From Pseudomonas sp. PDNC002 (GTDB lineage: Bacteria > Pseudomonadota > Gammaproteobacteria > Pseudomonadales > Pseudomonadaceae): DNA of 64,000 nucleotides. The position numbers and the translations under genes are program-made. The stretch lies in the NCBI RefSeq assembly GCF_016919445.1, contig NZ_CP070356.1:5645502-5709501 (forward strand). Reading direction: 5' to 3'. Under the pieces are notes generated by a model. That model ran no database searches, was not told the origin of the DNA, and was given only the letters and a program-made list of their open reading frames with translations. Position 1 is the stretch's first letter. Every line of letters starts with the position of its first letter. This document shows positions 15,647 through 24,933 of this stretch, piece by piece.

Positions 15647-18418
15647 GTGTTCAAGGATCTCGGCATCAAGGGACGGGTACTGCTGCTCACCCTGCTGCCC
15701 ACCAGCCTGCTGGCGCTGGTGCTGGGCGGCTATTTCACCTGGGTGCAGCTGTCGGACATGCACGCCCAGCTGATCGAGCGCGGGCAACTGATCGCCGAAC
15801 AGCTGGCGCCGCTGTCCGCTCCGGCCATGGCCAATCACAACAACGAGCTGCTGGAGCGCATCGCCAACGAAGCGCTGGACCAGCCCGACGTGCGCGCCGT
15901 GACCTTCCTCAATCCGGATCGAGAAAAACTGGTCCACGCCGGCCCCAGCATCCTCACCCCGATGCCCTCGGGCGACGGCTCGCACCTCAGCATGGCGAGC
16001 AGCCTGGACACCACCCACTTCCTACTGCCGGTGCTGGGCAAGCACCGCAGCCTCTCCGGGGACCCCGACGAAGACGCCGAGAAGCTGCTCGGCTGGGTCG
16101 AGCTGGAACTCTCGCACCACGGCACCCTGCTGCGCGGCTACCGCAGCCTGTTCACCAGCCTGCTGCTTATTGGGGCGGGCCTGGCCGTCACCGCCCTCCT
16201 CGCCCTGCGCATGAGCCGCGCGATCAACGCGCCGCTGGGACAGATCGCCCAAGGCGTCGCCCAGCTCAAGGAAGGCCGCCTGGAAACCCGCCTCCCCGCC
16301 CTCGGCAGCCATGAGCTGGATGAACTGGCTGGCGGTATCAACCGCATGGCCGAGGCGCTGCAGAGCGCCCAGGAAGAGATGCAGCACAACATCGACCAGG
16401 CCACCGAGGACGTGCGGCAGAACCTGGAGACCATCGAGATCCAGAACATCGAGCTGGACCTGGCACGCAAGGAGGCCCTGGAGGCGAGCCGGATCAAGTC
16501 CGAGTTCCTCGCCAACATGAGCCACGAGATCCGTACCCCGCTCAACGGCATCATCGGCTTCACCAACCTGTTGCAGAAGAGCGAGATGACCTCGCGTCAG
16601 CAGGATTACCTGGGCACCATCCACAAGTCCGCCGAGAGCCTGCTGGGCATCATCAACGAGATCCTCGACTTCTCGAAGATCGAGGCCGGCAAGCTGGTAC
16701 TGGAGAACATCCCCTTCAACCTGCGCGAGCTGATCCAGGACACCCTGACCATCCTCGCCCCCGCCGCCCACGAGAAGCACCTGGAGCTGGTCAGCCTGAT
16801 CTACCGCGATACCCCGCTGCAGCTGGTGGGTGACCCGCAGCGCCTGAAGCAGGTGCTGACCAACCTGGTGAGCAACGCCATCAAGTTCACTCACGACGGC
16901 AGCATCGCCGTACGCGCCATGCTCGAAGACGAGAGCGACGACCGCGCGCAGCTGCGCATCAGCGTGCAGGACACCGGCGTCGGCCTCACCGATGCCGACC
17001 TGCGCGCCCTCTTCCAGGCCTTCAGCCAGGCCGACAACTCGCTCTCGCGCCAGGCCGGCGGCACCGGCCTGGGGCTGGTGATATCCAAGCGCCTGATCGA
17101 ACAGATGGGCGGTGAGATCGGCGTGGAAAGCAGCGCCGGCGATGGTTCGGAATTCTGGATCAGCCTCAATCTGCCCAAAGCCCGCGACGACGGCGACGAC
17201 CTGCCGCCCGCCCTCGCCGGCGGCCTGCGCGTGGCGCTCTATGAACCCCACGAACTGACCCGCACCGCCCTGCATCACCAACTGGAAGACTGCGGCCTGG
17301 ACGTTTCCGAGTTCAGCGACCTCGCCGCGCTGGAGAAGGCCCTGCTCGCCGACCCGAAAGGCGAGGTGCCGATCACCCTGGCGCTGCTCGGCGTGACCGC
17401 CGCCGAGCATCCGCCGGAAGCGCTGCGCCAGTCCATCCGCGAGTTCGAGCAGCATGGCTGCAAGAGCCTGGTGCTCTGCCCGACCATCGAGCAGGCGCAC
17501 TACAACGACGTGCTGCCCGACGCCCAGGTGCAGAGCAAGCCGGCCTGCACGCGCAAATTGCAGCAGGCGATGAACGAGCTGCTGCACCTTCGCCCGCTGC
17601 GCAAGGAAAAGACCGTCAATGGCAAGCTGGAACGCACGCCGCGCCTGCTCTGCGTGGACGACAATCCAGCCAACCTGCTGCTGGTGAAAACCCTGCTGAG
17701 CGACCTGGGCGCCGACGTGGTTGCCGTGGACGGTGGGCAGGCCGCCGTCGATGCCGTGCAGCGCGAGCGCTTCGACCTGGTATTCATGGACGTGCAGATG
17801 CCCGGCATGGATGGCCGCCAGGCCACCGAGGCGATCCGCCACTGGGAAGGCGATCGCGAGGTCAGCCCGGTACCGATCATCGCCCTCACCGCCCACGCGC
17901 TGGCCAACGAGAAACGCGCGCTGCTGCAGGGCGGCATGGACGACTACCTGACCAAACCCATCGACGAGCGCCAACTCGTCCAGGTGATTCTCAAATGGAC
18001 CGGCCTTGCCCTGGGCGAGCCGCGTGACGACCGGCCGCGGATAGCGGGCCCGGCGCTGAACAGCCTCAGCGTGCTCGACCCCGAGGAAGGCCTGCGCCTG
18101 GCCGCCGGCAAGTCCGAGCTGGCCGCCGACATGCTGGGCATGCTGCTGGCTTCCCTGTCCGCCGATCGCCAGGTGATTCGCCAGGCCCGCGAGCGCAACG
18201 ACCGCAACACCCTGCTGGAGCGCATCCACCGCCTGCATGGCGCCACCCGCTACTGCGGCGTGCCGATGCTGCGCGCCGCCTGCCAGCGCGCCGAAACGCT
18301 GCTCAAGCAGAACGATCCGGATGTCCCCGCCGCGCTGGACGAACTGGACAAGGCCATGGCCGAACTGGCCAAGGCCACGGAAGGTCGCGCCGAGGGCGCC
18401 GCGGACACCACGCACTGA
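15647..18418 (+). CDS. gacS: Hybrid sensor kinase GacS
   Basis: The 923-residue product has the tripartite GacS layout. Two membrane segments (about 12-31 and 165-187) flank a periplasmic sensor, followed by HAMP (about 188-240) and coiled coil. HisKA contains His293 ([14 protein letters not shown]), HATPase covers about 395-510, and a degenerate middle region follows. The receiver has Asp715 ([13 protein letters not shown]) and the C-terminal HPt domain has His861 ([13 protein letters not shown]). GacS phosphorylates GacA, which activates small RNAs that sequester RsmA, switching acute and chronic lifestyles. The start is GTG at 15647 with GGAGGA 7 bases ahead. It is followed closely by ldhA, as in P. 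aeruginosa. Confidence 0.96.
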   Translation: MFKDLGIKGRVLLLTLLPTSLLALVLGGYFTWVQLSDMHAQLIERGQLIAEQLAPLSAPAMANHNNELLERIANEALDQPDVRAVTFLNPDREKLVHAGPSILTPMPSGDGSHLSMASSLDTTHFLLPVLGKHRSLSGDPDEDAEKLLGWVELELSHHGTLLRGYRSLFTSLLLIGAGLAVTALLALRMSRAINAPLGQIAQGVAQLKEGRLETRLPALGSHELDELAGGINRMAEALQSAQEEMQHNIDQATEDVRQNLETIEIQNIELDLARKEALEASRIKSEFLANMSHEIRTPLNGIIGFTNLLQKSEMTSRQQDYLGTIHKSAESLLGIINEILDFSKIEAGKLVLENIPFNLRELIQDTLTILAPAAHEKHLELVSLIYRDTPLQLVGDPQRLKQVLTNLVSNAIKFTHDGSIAVRAMLEDESDDRAQLRISVQDTGVGLTDADLRALFQAFSQADNSLSRQAGGTGLGLVISKRLIEQMGGEIGVESSAGDGSEFWISLNLPKARDDGDDLPPALAGGLRVALYEPHELTRTALHHQLEDCGLDVSEFSDLAALEKALLADPKGEVPITLALLGVTAAEHPPEALRQSIREFEQHGCKSLVLCPTIEQAHYNDVLPDAQVQSKPACTRKLQQAMNELLHLRPLRKEKTVNGKLERTPRLLCVDDNPANLLLVKTLLSDLGADVVAVDGGQAAVDAVQRERFDLVFMDVQMPGMDGRQATEAIRHWEGDREVSPVPIIALTAHALANEKRALLQGGMDDYLTKPIDERQLVQVILKWTGLALGEPRDDRPRIAGPALNSLSVLDPEEGLRLAAGKSELAADMLGMLLASLSADRQVIRQARERNDRNTLLERIHRLHGATRYCGVPMLRAACQRAETLLKQNDPDVPAALDELDKAMAELAKATEGRAEGAADTTH

Positions 18419-18432
18419 AAACGGGAGCCCCG

Positions 18433-19422
18433 ATGCGCATCATCCTGTTCAGCAACCAGACCTACGACCGCGACAGCTTCCTCGCCGCCAACCACCGCCA
18501 CGGCTTCGAACTGCACTTCCAGCAGACGCAACTGCGCCAGGACACCGTCGCCCTGGCGATGGGGTTCGAGGTGGTCTGCGCCTTCGTCAACGACGACCTG
18601 TCCCGCCCGGTGCTGGAACACCTCGCCGCAGGCGGAACGCGTCTGGTTGCCCTGCGTTCGGCGGGCTACAACCACGTCGACCTCGCCGCGGCGCGGGCAC
18701 TGGGTCTGGCCGTCGTGCGCGTTCCGGCCTATTCGCCCCACGCCGTGGCCGAACATGCTGTAGGACTGGTCCTGGCGCTCTGCCGACACCTTCACCGCGC
18801 CTATAACCGCACCCGCGAAGGCGACTTCTCGCTCCACGGCCTGACCGGCTTCGACCTGCACGGGCGCACCGTCGGCGTGATCGGCAGCGGGCAGATCGGC
18901 GAGGTCTTCGCCCGCATCATGGCGGGCTTCGGCTGCCGCATCCTGGCCTACGACCCCTACCCCAACCACGCCATCGAGACGCTGGGCGGAAGCTTCGTCG
19001 GGCTGGATCAACTGCTCGCCGAGTCCGACATCCTCAGCCTGCACTGCCCGCTCAACGATGCCACCCGCCACCTGATCAACGCCTCCAGCCTGGCGCGCAT
19101 GAAGCGCGGCGCGATGCTCATCAACACCGGCCGCGGCGCCCTGGTGGACACCCCGGCGCTCATCGAGGCGCTCAAGAGTGGACAGCTCGGCTACCTGGGC
19201 CTGGACGTCTACGAGGAGGAGGCCGACATCTTCTTCGCCGACCGCTCCGACCAACCGCTGCAAGACGACGTACTGGCGCGCCTGCTGACATTCCCCAACG
19301 TGATCATCACGGCGCACCAGGCCTTCCTCACCCGCGAAGCACTGGCCGGGATCGCCGACACCACCCTGGACAACATCGCCGCCTGGCAGGCCGGAAAGCC
19401 GGTCAACCTGGTCGATGGCTGA
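18433..19422 (+). CDS. ldhA: D-lactate dehydrogenase (fermentative, NAD-dependent)
   Basis: The 329-residue product belongs to the D-2-hydroxyacid dehydrogenase family. It has the NAD-binding motif GVIGSGQIGEVFA (about residue 146), the substrate arginine in RSAGYNHVD, the signature NTGRGALVDTPALIEAL, and the catalytic histidine in TAHQAFLT. The YEEEADIFF block is typical of fermentative LdhA. It reduces pyruvate to D-lactate under oxygen limitation. It begins 15 bases after the gacS stop with GGGAG as ribosome site, so some cotranscription with gacS is likely. Confidence 0.95.
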   Translation: MRIILFSNQTYDRDSFLAANHRHGFELHFQQTQLRQDTVALAMGFEVVCAFVNDDLSRPVLEHLAAGGTRLVALRSAGYNHVDLAAARALGLAVVRVPAYSPHAVAEHAVGLVLALCRHLHRAYNRTREGDFSLHGLTGFDLHGRTVGVIGSGQIGEVFARIMAGFGCRILAYDPYPNHAIETLGGSFVGLDQLLAESDILSLHCPLNDATRHLINASSLARMKRGAMLINTGRGALVDTPALIEALKSGQLGYLGLDVYEEEADIFFADRSDQPLQDDVLARLLTFPNVIITAHQAFLTREALAGIADTTLDNIAAWQAGKPVNLVDG

Positions 19423-19484
19423 TCGGTTGCCGCTCGCATCCCGGCCCCACGCCGCCTAGAATGCCGCGCTTTCCCGGAGGACCC

Positions 19485-19925
19485 ATGGCCCAGCACGATT
19501 TCCGCTATACCCTGCTCAACCCACAATTCACCCTGAACGAATGCCGCGCACTGACTCCGGGCCGCTACCAGGTCACCGGCGTCGGCGGCTCGATCAAGGC
19601 CGGCGACACCCTGCTGGTCAGCCTCAAGGGCAGCAAAAGCCTGAGCATGACCCTGGAAGTGGAAAAGGTCCGCCACCTGATCAATCCGCCGGGACAGTGG
19701 ATGGCCGTGGCGAAGGGGCCGGTATTCCGTGAACTGGGTATCCACGAGTGGAAGGTCAACTGCGACGGTTGCGCGGCTACACTGGACTTCGAATTCGCCG
19801 TCGATGCCACCCTCGGCAAGGCTGCCTTGCAGCCGGCCGCCGAGAAACGCATCGCCGAACTCGGATGGGCGCGGGTCGACAACCGTCACCTGTGTCCGGA
19901 TTGTCAGAGCAAGGAGACTGCATGA
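19485..19925 (+). CDS. Conserved hypothetical protein with paired CxxC motifs
   Basis: The 146-residue cytoplasmic product carries Cys93-x-x-Cys96 (CDGC) and Cys137-x-x-Cys140 (CPDC), a layout that can form a zinc site. The N-terminal part is beta-rich with no recognisable catalytic motif. I place the start at 19485, since GGAGGA lies 7 bases upstream; an ATG eight codons earlier lacks a ribosome site. The stop overlaps the start of the next gene (ATGA), so the two are translationally coupled. I do not recognise a named family. It lies between ldhA and the META-domain lipoprotein, an order also found in P. aeruginosa. Confidence 0.8.
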   Translation: MAQHDFRYTLLNPQFTLNECRALTPGRYQVTGVGGSIKAGDTLLVSLKGSKSLSMTLEVEKVRHLINPPGQWMAVAKGPVFRELGIHEWKVNCDGCAATLDFEFAVDATLGKAALQPAAEKRIAELGWARVDNRHLCPDCQSKETA

Positions 19926-20320
19926 AAGCCCTGATCGCCAGCGCCTGCGCCGCGCTGGCCCTGGCCGGTTGCGCCAGCAAGCCGGTTCCTGAAGCCGAGC
20001 AGACCTACCGCGTGGAATGGATCGGCGAACGCCCGCTGATCGACTACAGCCACATCACCCTCACCCTGGACGGCAAGGGCCGCGCTTACGGCAGTGCCGG
20101 CTGCAACCACTGGTTCGCCAGCTACACGCTGGTTGACGACAAGCTGACCTTCGGCCAGCCCGGCGCCACCCGCAAGCTCTGCGCGCAAGCGCTGATGGAG
20201 CAGGAGCAACGCTTCCTGAAGATGCTCGGGCAAATCCAGCGCTGGGACATCAACGACGAAGGTGAACTGCGTTTCTGGCCGGCGAGCGGACGTGCCATGC
20301 GCATGTGGCCCGAGGGCTGA
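19922..20320 (+). CDS. META/HslJ-domain lipoprotein
   Basis: The 132-residue precursor has a lipoprotein signal with lipobox LAGC (Cys17). Its second residue after the cysteine is Ser, so outer-membrane sorting is expected. The mature part shows the META/HslJ pattern: W-IGE at the start, ITLTLDGKGRAYGSAGCNHWFASYTLVDDKLTFG, then two-residue-spaced M and E (ALMEQEQRFLKML). HslJ in E. coli is linked to heat shock and novobiocin resistance. Start codon overlaps the previous stop. It is convergent with dinB, with only three bases between stops. Confidence 0.87.
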   Translation: MKALIASACAALALAGCASKPVPEAEQTYRVEWIGERPLIDYSHITLTLDGKGRAYGSAGCNHWFASYTLVDDKLTFGQPGATRKLCAQALMEQEQRFLKMLGQIQRWDINDEGELRFWPASGRAMRMWPEG

Positions 20321-20323
20321 GGC

Positions 20324-21382
20324 CTAGAACAGGCTGAGCTGCTCGTGCGCCCCGCGCAGATCGACGAGGCGCACGCCCACGCCGATCAGGCGTACGGCCT
20401 TGTTGCCACGCTGGAAAGCCTGCCCCAGCAGCAACCGGTAGCTTTCCAGGTCCCGCGCGGCGCCCGCCTGCTCCAGGGTGGTCTGGGTGAAATCGTGGAA
20501 CTTCAGTTTGATGAAGGGCTTGCCCGGACGGTAGCTGGCGTCCAGGCGCGTCATGCGCCGTTCCAGCTCGCCCAGCAGTGACGGCAGCTCTTCCTGGCAG
20601 GCGGCCAGGTCCGGCAGGTCCTGGTCGAAGGTGTTTTCCACGCTGATCGACTGGCGCCGACTGTCCACCTGCACCGGGCGCTCGTCGATACCCCGCGACA
20701 AACCCCAGAGGCGCTCACCGAAACTGCCGAATTCCTTGGCCAGTTGAATGCGCGACCAGTCGCGCAGGTCCGCGCAGGTGCGGATGCCCAGGCGCGCCAG
20801 CTTCTCCGCCGTGACCTTGCCGACGCCGTGCAGCTTCTTCACCGGCAACTCGGCGACGAAGCCGTCCACCTCGTCCGGCGTCACCACGAACAGACCGTTG
20901 GGCTTGCGCCAGTCGCTGGCGATCTTGGCAATGAACTTGTTCGGCGCCACCCCGGCGGACACCGTGATGTGCAGGTTTTCCCAGACACGCTTGCGGATTT
21001 CCTGGGCGATGCGCGTGGCGCTGCCGCCGCAGCGCTCGCTGTCGCTGACGTCCAGGTAGGCCTCGTCCAGGGACAGCGGCTCGATCTGGTCGGTGTAGTC
21101 GCGGAAGATTGCGTGGATATCCCGAGAGGTCTCGCGGTAGACGTCCATGCGCGGGCGAACGATGGTCAGGTCCGGGCACAGCTTCACCGCCGTGCGCATC
21201 GCCATCGCGGAGTGCAGCCCGTAGGCGCGCGCCTCGTAGTTGCACGTGGCGACGACTCCACGCTTGTCCGGCGAACCGCCCACGGCCAACGGCTTGCCCG
21301 CCAGACTCGGGTCGTCGCGCATTTCGATAGCGGCATAGAAGCAGTCGCAATCGATGTGGATGATCTTTCGTTGCCGAGTCAC
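20324..21382 (-). CDS. dinB: DNA polymerase IV (Y-family translesion polymerase)
   Basis: The 352-residue product shows Y-family motifs: IIHIDCDCFYAAIE with catalytic Asp11, YEARAYGLHSAM, and SLDEAYLDV with Asp106 and Glu107. Thumb helix-hairpin-helix (LHGVGKVTAEKLARLG) and a little-finger domain follow. The C-terminal EQLSLF tail is a clamp-binding peptide (QLxLF). I use GTG at 21382 as start because homology begins there; no ATG is well placed. No CTG-N10-CAG LexA box is evident in the 100 bases upstream, although dinB genes are commonly SOS-controlled. A nine-C run lies at 21476-21484. Confidence 0.94.
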   Translation of the reverse strand: MTRQRKIIHIDCDCFYAAIEMRDDPSLAGKPLAVGGSPDKRGVVATCNYEARAYGLHSAMAMRTAVKLCPDLTIVRPRMDVYRETSRDIHAIFRDYTDQIEPLSLDEAYLDVSDSERCGGSATRIAQEIRKRVWENLHITVSAGVAPNKFIAKIASDWRKPNGLFVVTPDEVDGFVAELPVKKLHGVGKVTAEKLARLGIRTCADLRDWSRIQLAKEFGSFGERLWGLSRGIDERPVQVDSRRQSISVENTFDQDLPDLAACQEELPSLLGELERRMTRLDASYRPGKPFIKLKFHDFTQTTLEQAGAARDLESYRLLLGQAFQRGNKAVRLIGVGVRLVDLRGAHEQLSLF

Positions 21383-21637
21383 GGAGAAAGCGCCTGCATC
21401 ACCATCGGAGGTCGCCCGGAAAGGCAACGGAAAACCCGGCCATGGTAAAGCAAAATCCTGCCATTCCGCAGACCTCCCCCCCCCCGAGGCATCTCCCTGC
21501 GACTGGCTGCGAGCGCAGGCAGGCCTGGATGGCATGGCGCCACTCGAATAGCCCCGGGCAGCCGGAGGGCCGCCCACGGGAGAACCCCATGGCTACGCTA
21601 AATATCTGATAAAAAATCACTTTTTCCCTTTTTCCGT

Positions 21638-21665
21638 TGACACGCCGCCCCACCGGCGTAGAATG
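21638..21665 (+). promoter_or_regulatory. Promoter of first initiator tRNA gene
   Basis: TTGACA and TAGAAT are separated by about 16 bases, with TAGAAT ending six bases before the tRNA. The same arrangement is repeated ahead of the other two tRNA copies. Confidence 0.8.
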
Positions 21666-21670
21666 GCTGT

Positions 21671-21747
<77 letters not shown>

Positions 21748-21755
21748 GACACAAG

Positions 21756-21786
21756 AAAAAGGCCACTCTTCGGAGTGGCCTTTTTC
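21756..21786 (+). terminator. Terminator of tRNA-fMet copy 1
   Basis: AAAAAGGCCACTC, a TTCG loop, then GAGTGGCCTTTTT form a classic intrinsic terminator 9 bases after the tRNA. Confidence 0.92.
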
Positions 21787-21829
21787 GTTTGCGCATCATT
21801 TAAATTATTGATCGCAGAACAAATATCGA

Positions 21830-21857
21830 TTGACAGAGGCTTTCATTTCCGTAGAAT
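21830..21857 (+). promoter_or_regulatory. Promoter of second initiator tRNA gene
   Basis: TTGACA is at 21830-21835 and TAGAAT at 21852-21857, spacer 16 bases, ending six bases before the tRNA. Confidence 0.85.
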
Positions 21858-21863
21858 GGCCGG

Positions 21864-21940
<77 letters not shown>

Positions 21941-21948
21941 GACACAAG

Positions 21949-21979
21949 GAAAAGGCCACTCTTCGGAGTGGCCTTTTTC
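21949..21979 (+). terminator. Terminator of tRNA-fMet copy 2
   Basis: It has the same GGCCACTC-TTCG-GAGTGGCC stem-loop with T-tract as after copy 1. Confidence 0.92.
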
Positions 21980-22023
21980 GTTTGCGCGCGATTTAAATCT
22001 TTGATCGAAAACGAAAATATCGT

Positions 22024-22051
22024 TTGACACCTCGCTTCATTTCCGTAGAAT
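22024..22051 (+). promoter_or_regulatory. Promoter of third initiator tRNA gene
   Basis: TTGACA is at 22024-22029 and TAGAAT at 22046-22051, spacer 16 bases. Confidence 0.85.
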
Positions 22052-22057
22052 TGCCGC

Positions 22058-22134
<77 letters not shown>

Positions 22135-22144
22135 GACATCAAGA

Positions 22145-22176
22145 AGAAAGCCACTCTTAGGAGTGGCTTTTTTTGT
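22145..22176 (+). terminator. Terminator of tRNA-fMet copy 3
   Basis: AAAGCCACTC, a TTAG loop, then GAGTGGCTTTTTTT is a diverged version of the two earlier terminators, with a longer T-tract. Confidence 0.92.
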
Positions 22177-22298
22177 TGTGCCGGAAAAATTGATCACCCA
22201 CGGGTGGCGTCTCACGGATCAGGAAAATACTCTTCCGGGGACTTGGGAATTCGCGTCAGTGCCCCTACTCTGTCGCGCTAAATCGATTGAGGTGCCCG

Positions 22299-24932
22299 AT
22301 GAGCGCCAACCCCGCCACACCTGATACCCCTGCCACCGAAGATGTTCCATCGCGAGCGACCTGGCTTACCTGGGTCAACGCCAACCGTCAGGCACTCGGC
22401 CTCGGCGTCACCCTGGTGCTGTTCAGCCTGGCGCTGATCGCCTGCTATCACCTGCTGCGCGATATCGACGCCTATTCCCTGCACGACGCCCTGCTCGACG
22501 TGCCAAATACCTCCCTGTTCGGCGCCGTCGCCGCGACCGTGGCGGGCTTTATCGTCCTGCTCGGCTACGAATGGTCCGCCAGCCGCTTCGCCGGGGTGAA
22601 GCTGCCCACGCCGGCACTGCTCACGGGCGGCTTCTCCGCCTTCGCCATCGGCAATGCCGTGGGCCTGTCGATGCTCTCCGGCGGCTCCGTGCGCTACCGA
22701 CTCTATGCCCGCGTAGGGCTGGGCGCCGGCGACGTCGCGCTGATGACCCTCTTCGCCAGCCTGTCCCTGGGTTGCGCGCTGCCGATACTGGCCGCCCTCG
22801 CCGCGCTGAGCGACCTGTCCGATGCCTCCCTCGCCCTGCACCTGCCGGAATGGCTGGTAACGGTGCTGGCCCTGGCCATCATCGCGTTCTGCATCCTGCT
22901 GGTCGTGGGCATCGAGCGCCGTCGTTTGCCCGAGCAACCGTCACCGGACAGCCATCTGGTCCGCGTTGGCCGCCGCACCCTGCGCCTGCCGGGTCTGCGC
23001 CTGTCGCTGCTACAACTGCTGATCACCGCGCTCGACGTGGCCGCCGCCGCCACCGTGCTCTACCTGCTGCTGCCCGAAGCTCCGCCGTTCGGCGCCTTCC
23101 TGCTGGTTTACCTGATCGCCCTGGCCGCCGGCGTGCTGAGCCACGTACCGGGCGGCGTCGGGGTGTTCGAAGCGGTACTGCTGGCGGCCTTCGCCAACCA
23201 GCTTGGCGCCGCGCCACTGGCGGCCGCGCTGCTGTTGTATCGGTTGATCTACGTCGTACTGCCGCTGATCGTCGCCTGCCTGTTGCTGCTGTTCCTCGAA
23301 GCCCGGCGCATCCTGGTGGCCAAGCAGGCGGTGCGCGTGGCCTCCGGTTTCGCTGCACAGATACTCTCGCTGCTGGTGTTCATCTCCGGCGTCGTCCTGC
23401 TGTTCTCCGGCGCCACGCCGTCCATCGACACCCGTCTGGACGAAGTGGGCTTCCTGGTTCCGCACCGCCTGATCGATGCCTCGCACCTCGCTGCCAGCCT
23501 GATCGGTGTGCTCTGCCTGCTGCTTGCCCACGGCCTGCGCCGCCGCCTCTCCGCCGCCTGGGCGCTGACCCTCTGCTTGCTGATCGCCGGCGCGGTGCTC
23601 TCCCTGCTCAAGGGCTTCGACTGGGAAGAAGCGCTGATCCTCAGCTTCACCGCTAGCCTGCTGACGATTTTCCGCAGCGCGTTCTACCGCCGCAGCCGGC
23701 TGATGGACCTGCCCTTCTCGCCGCTCTACCTGGGCGCGTCCGCCTGCGTCATCGCCGCCTCGATCTGGCTCCTGCTGTTCGCCTACCAGGACGTGCCCTA
23801 CAGCCAGGAACTCTGGTGGCAGTTCGCCCTGGACGCCGACGCCCCGCGGGGCTTGCGTGCGGCGCTGGGCAGTTGCCTGCTGCTGGCGGCCCTCGCGCTG
23901 TACTGGTTGCTGCGCACCGAGCCGCCGGTCATCCACGAACCGACCCGGGAAGAACTGGACACCGCGGCCGGCATCCTCTCCGGCTCCGAGCAGCCCGACG
24001 GCGGTCTGGCCCTCTCGGGCGACAAGGCACTGCTGTTCCACGAAGGCAACGACGCCTTCCTGATGTACGCCCGCCGCGGTCGCAGCCTGGTGGCGCTGTT
24101 CGATCCGATCGGCCCGCCCCAGGCCCGCGCGGAACTGATCTGGCAGTTCCGCGACCTCTGCGACCTGCACCATGCGCGCCCGGTGTTCTACCAGGTGCGC
24201 GCGGAGAACCTGCCGCTGTACATGGACATCGGCCTGACCGCGCTCAAGCTCGGCGAGGAGGCGCGGGTCGACCTGCGCCGCTTCGACCTGGAGAGCAAGG
24301 GCAAGGAGATGAAGGACCTGCGCTACACCTGGAACCGTGGCCAGCGCGACGGCCTGAGCCTGGAGTTCCACGACGCCGGGCAGGCGCCGATGGACGAGCT
24401 GCGCGCCATCTCCGACGCCTGGCTGGGCGGCAAGAATGTACGCGAGAAAGGCTTCTCGCTGGGGCGTTTCACCCCCGAATACCTGCGCTATTTCCGCGTC
24501 GTCGTGGTCCGCTTCCAGGGCCGCGCCGTGGCCTTCGCCAACCTGCTGGAAACCGCCAGCAAGGAACTCGCGAGCATCGACCTGATGCGCGTGGCGCCCG
24601 ACGCCCCGAAGCTGACCATGGAGTTCCTCATGCTCGGCCTTATCCTGCATTACAAGGAAAGCGGGCACACCCGCTTCAGCCTCGGCATGGTGCCGCTGGC
24701 CGGCCTGCAGCCGCGCCGTGGCGCTCCGTTGACCCAGCGCCTTGGCGCACTGGTGTTCCGCCGGGGCGAGCAGTTCTACAATTTCCAGGGGCTGCGTCGC
24801 TTCAAGGACAAGTTCCAGCCCGATTGGGAACCCCGTTACCTGGCCGTGCCCGCCGGACTGGATCCGCTGGTGGCCCTGGCCGATACGGCCGCCCTCATCG
24901 CAGGCGGCCTGAGTGGATTGGTGAAACGCTGA
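22299..24932 (+). CDS. Alanyl-phosphatidylglycerol synthase (MprF-type)
   Basis: The 877-residue product has an N-terminal MprF flippase-type domain with about 14 predicted membrane helices (residues 30-540). The motif block LSHVPGGVGVFEAVLLA, conserved in LPG/APG synthases, is present. The C-terminal DUF2156 domain (about 545-870) is cytosolic and uses aminoacyl-tRNA to aminoacylate phosphatidylglycerol. The best-studied P. aeruginosa homologue of this length makes alanyl-PG from Ala-tRNA, and its neighbour is the hydrolase found here next door, so alanine is the likely donor. GAGGTG precedes the ATG by 5 bases. A-PG changes membrane charge and resistance to acids and cationic agents. Confidence 0.88.
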   Translation: MSANPATPDTPATEDVPSRATWLTWVNANRQALGLGVTLVLFSLALIACYHLLRDIDAYSLHDALLDVPNTSLFGAVAATVAGFIVLLGYEWSASRFAGVKLPTPALLTGGFSAFAIGNAVGLSMLSGGSVRYRLYARVGLGAGDVALMTLFASLSLGCALPILAALAALSDLSDASLALHLPEWLVTVLALAIIAFCILLVVGIERRRLPEQPSPDSHLVRVGRRTLRLPGLRLSLLQLLITALDVAAAATVLYLLLPEAPPFGAFLLVYLIALAAGVLSHVPGGVGVFEAVLLAAFANQLGAAPLAAALLLYRLIYVVLPLIVACLLLLFLEARRILVAKQAVRVASGFAAQILSLLVFISGVVLLFSGATPSIDTRLDEVGFLVPHRLIDASHLAASLIGVLCLLLAHGLRRRLSAAWALTLCLLIAGAVLSLLKGFDWEEALILSFTASLLTIFRSAFYRRSRLMDLPFSPLYLGASACVIAASIWLLLFAYQDVPYSQELWWQFALDADAPRGLRAALGSCLLLAALALYWLLRTEPPVIHEPTREELDTAAGILSGSEQPDGGLALSGDKALLFHEGNDAFLMYARRGRSLVALFDPIGPPQARAELIWQFRDLCDLHHARPVFYQVRAENLPLYMDIGLTALKLGEEARVDLRRFDLESKGKEMKDLRYTWNRGQRDGLSLEFHDAGQAPMDELRAISDAWLGGKNVREKGFSLGRFTPEYLRYFRVVVVRFQGRAVAFANLLETASKELASIDLMRVAPDAPKLTMEFLMLGLILHYKESGHTRFSLGMVPLAGLQPRRGAPLTQRLGALVFRRGEQFYNFQGLRRFKDKFQPDWEPRYLAVPAGLDPLVALADTAALIAGGLSGLVKR

Positions 24933-24933
24933 T

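Noticed and set aside
16022..18415. Open reading frame of 797 codons antisense to gacS
   Set aside because: It is a codon-bias shadow of gacS, with no homology pattern and no start signal.
21476..21484. Run of nine C upstream of dinB, a possible phase-variable tract
   Set aside because: It lies outside the dinB coding region and away from an obvious promoter, and a nine-base run can be chance in this composition.
21383..21670. Possible LexA box for dinB
   Set aside because: I looked for CTG-N10-CAG with an AT-rich centre in the upstream region and did not find a convincing match.
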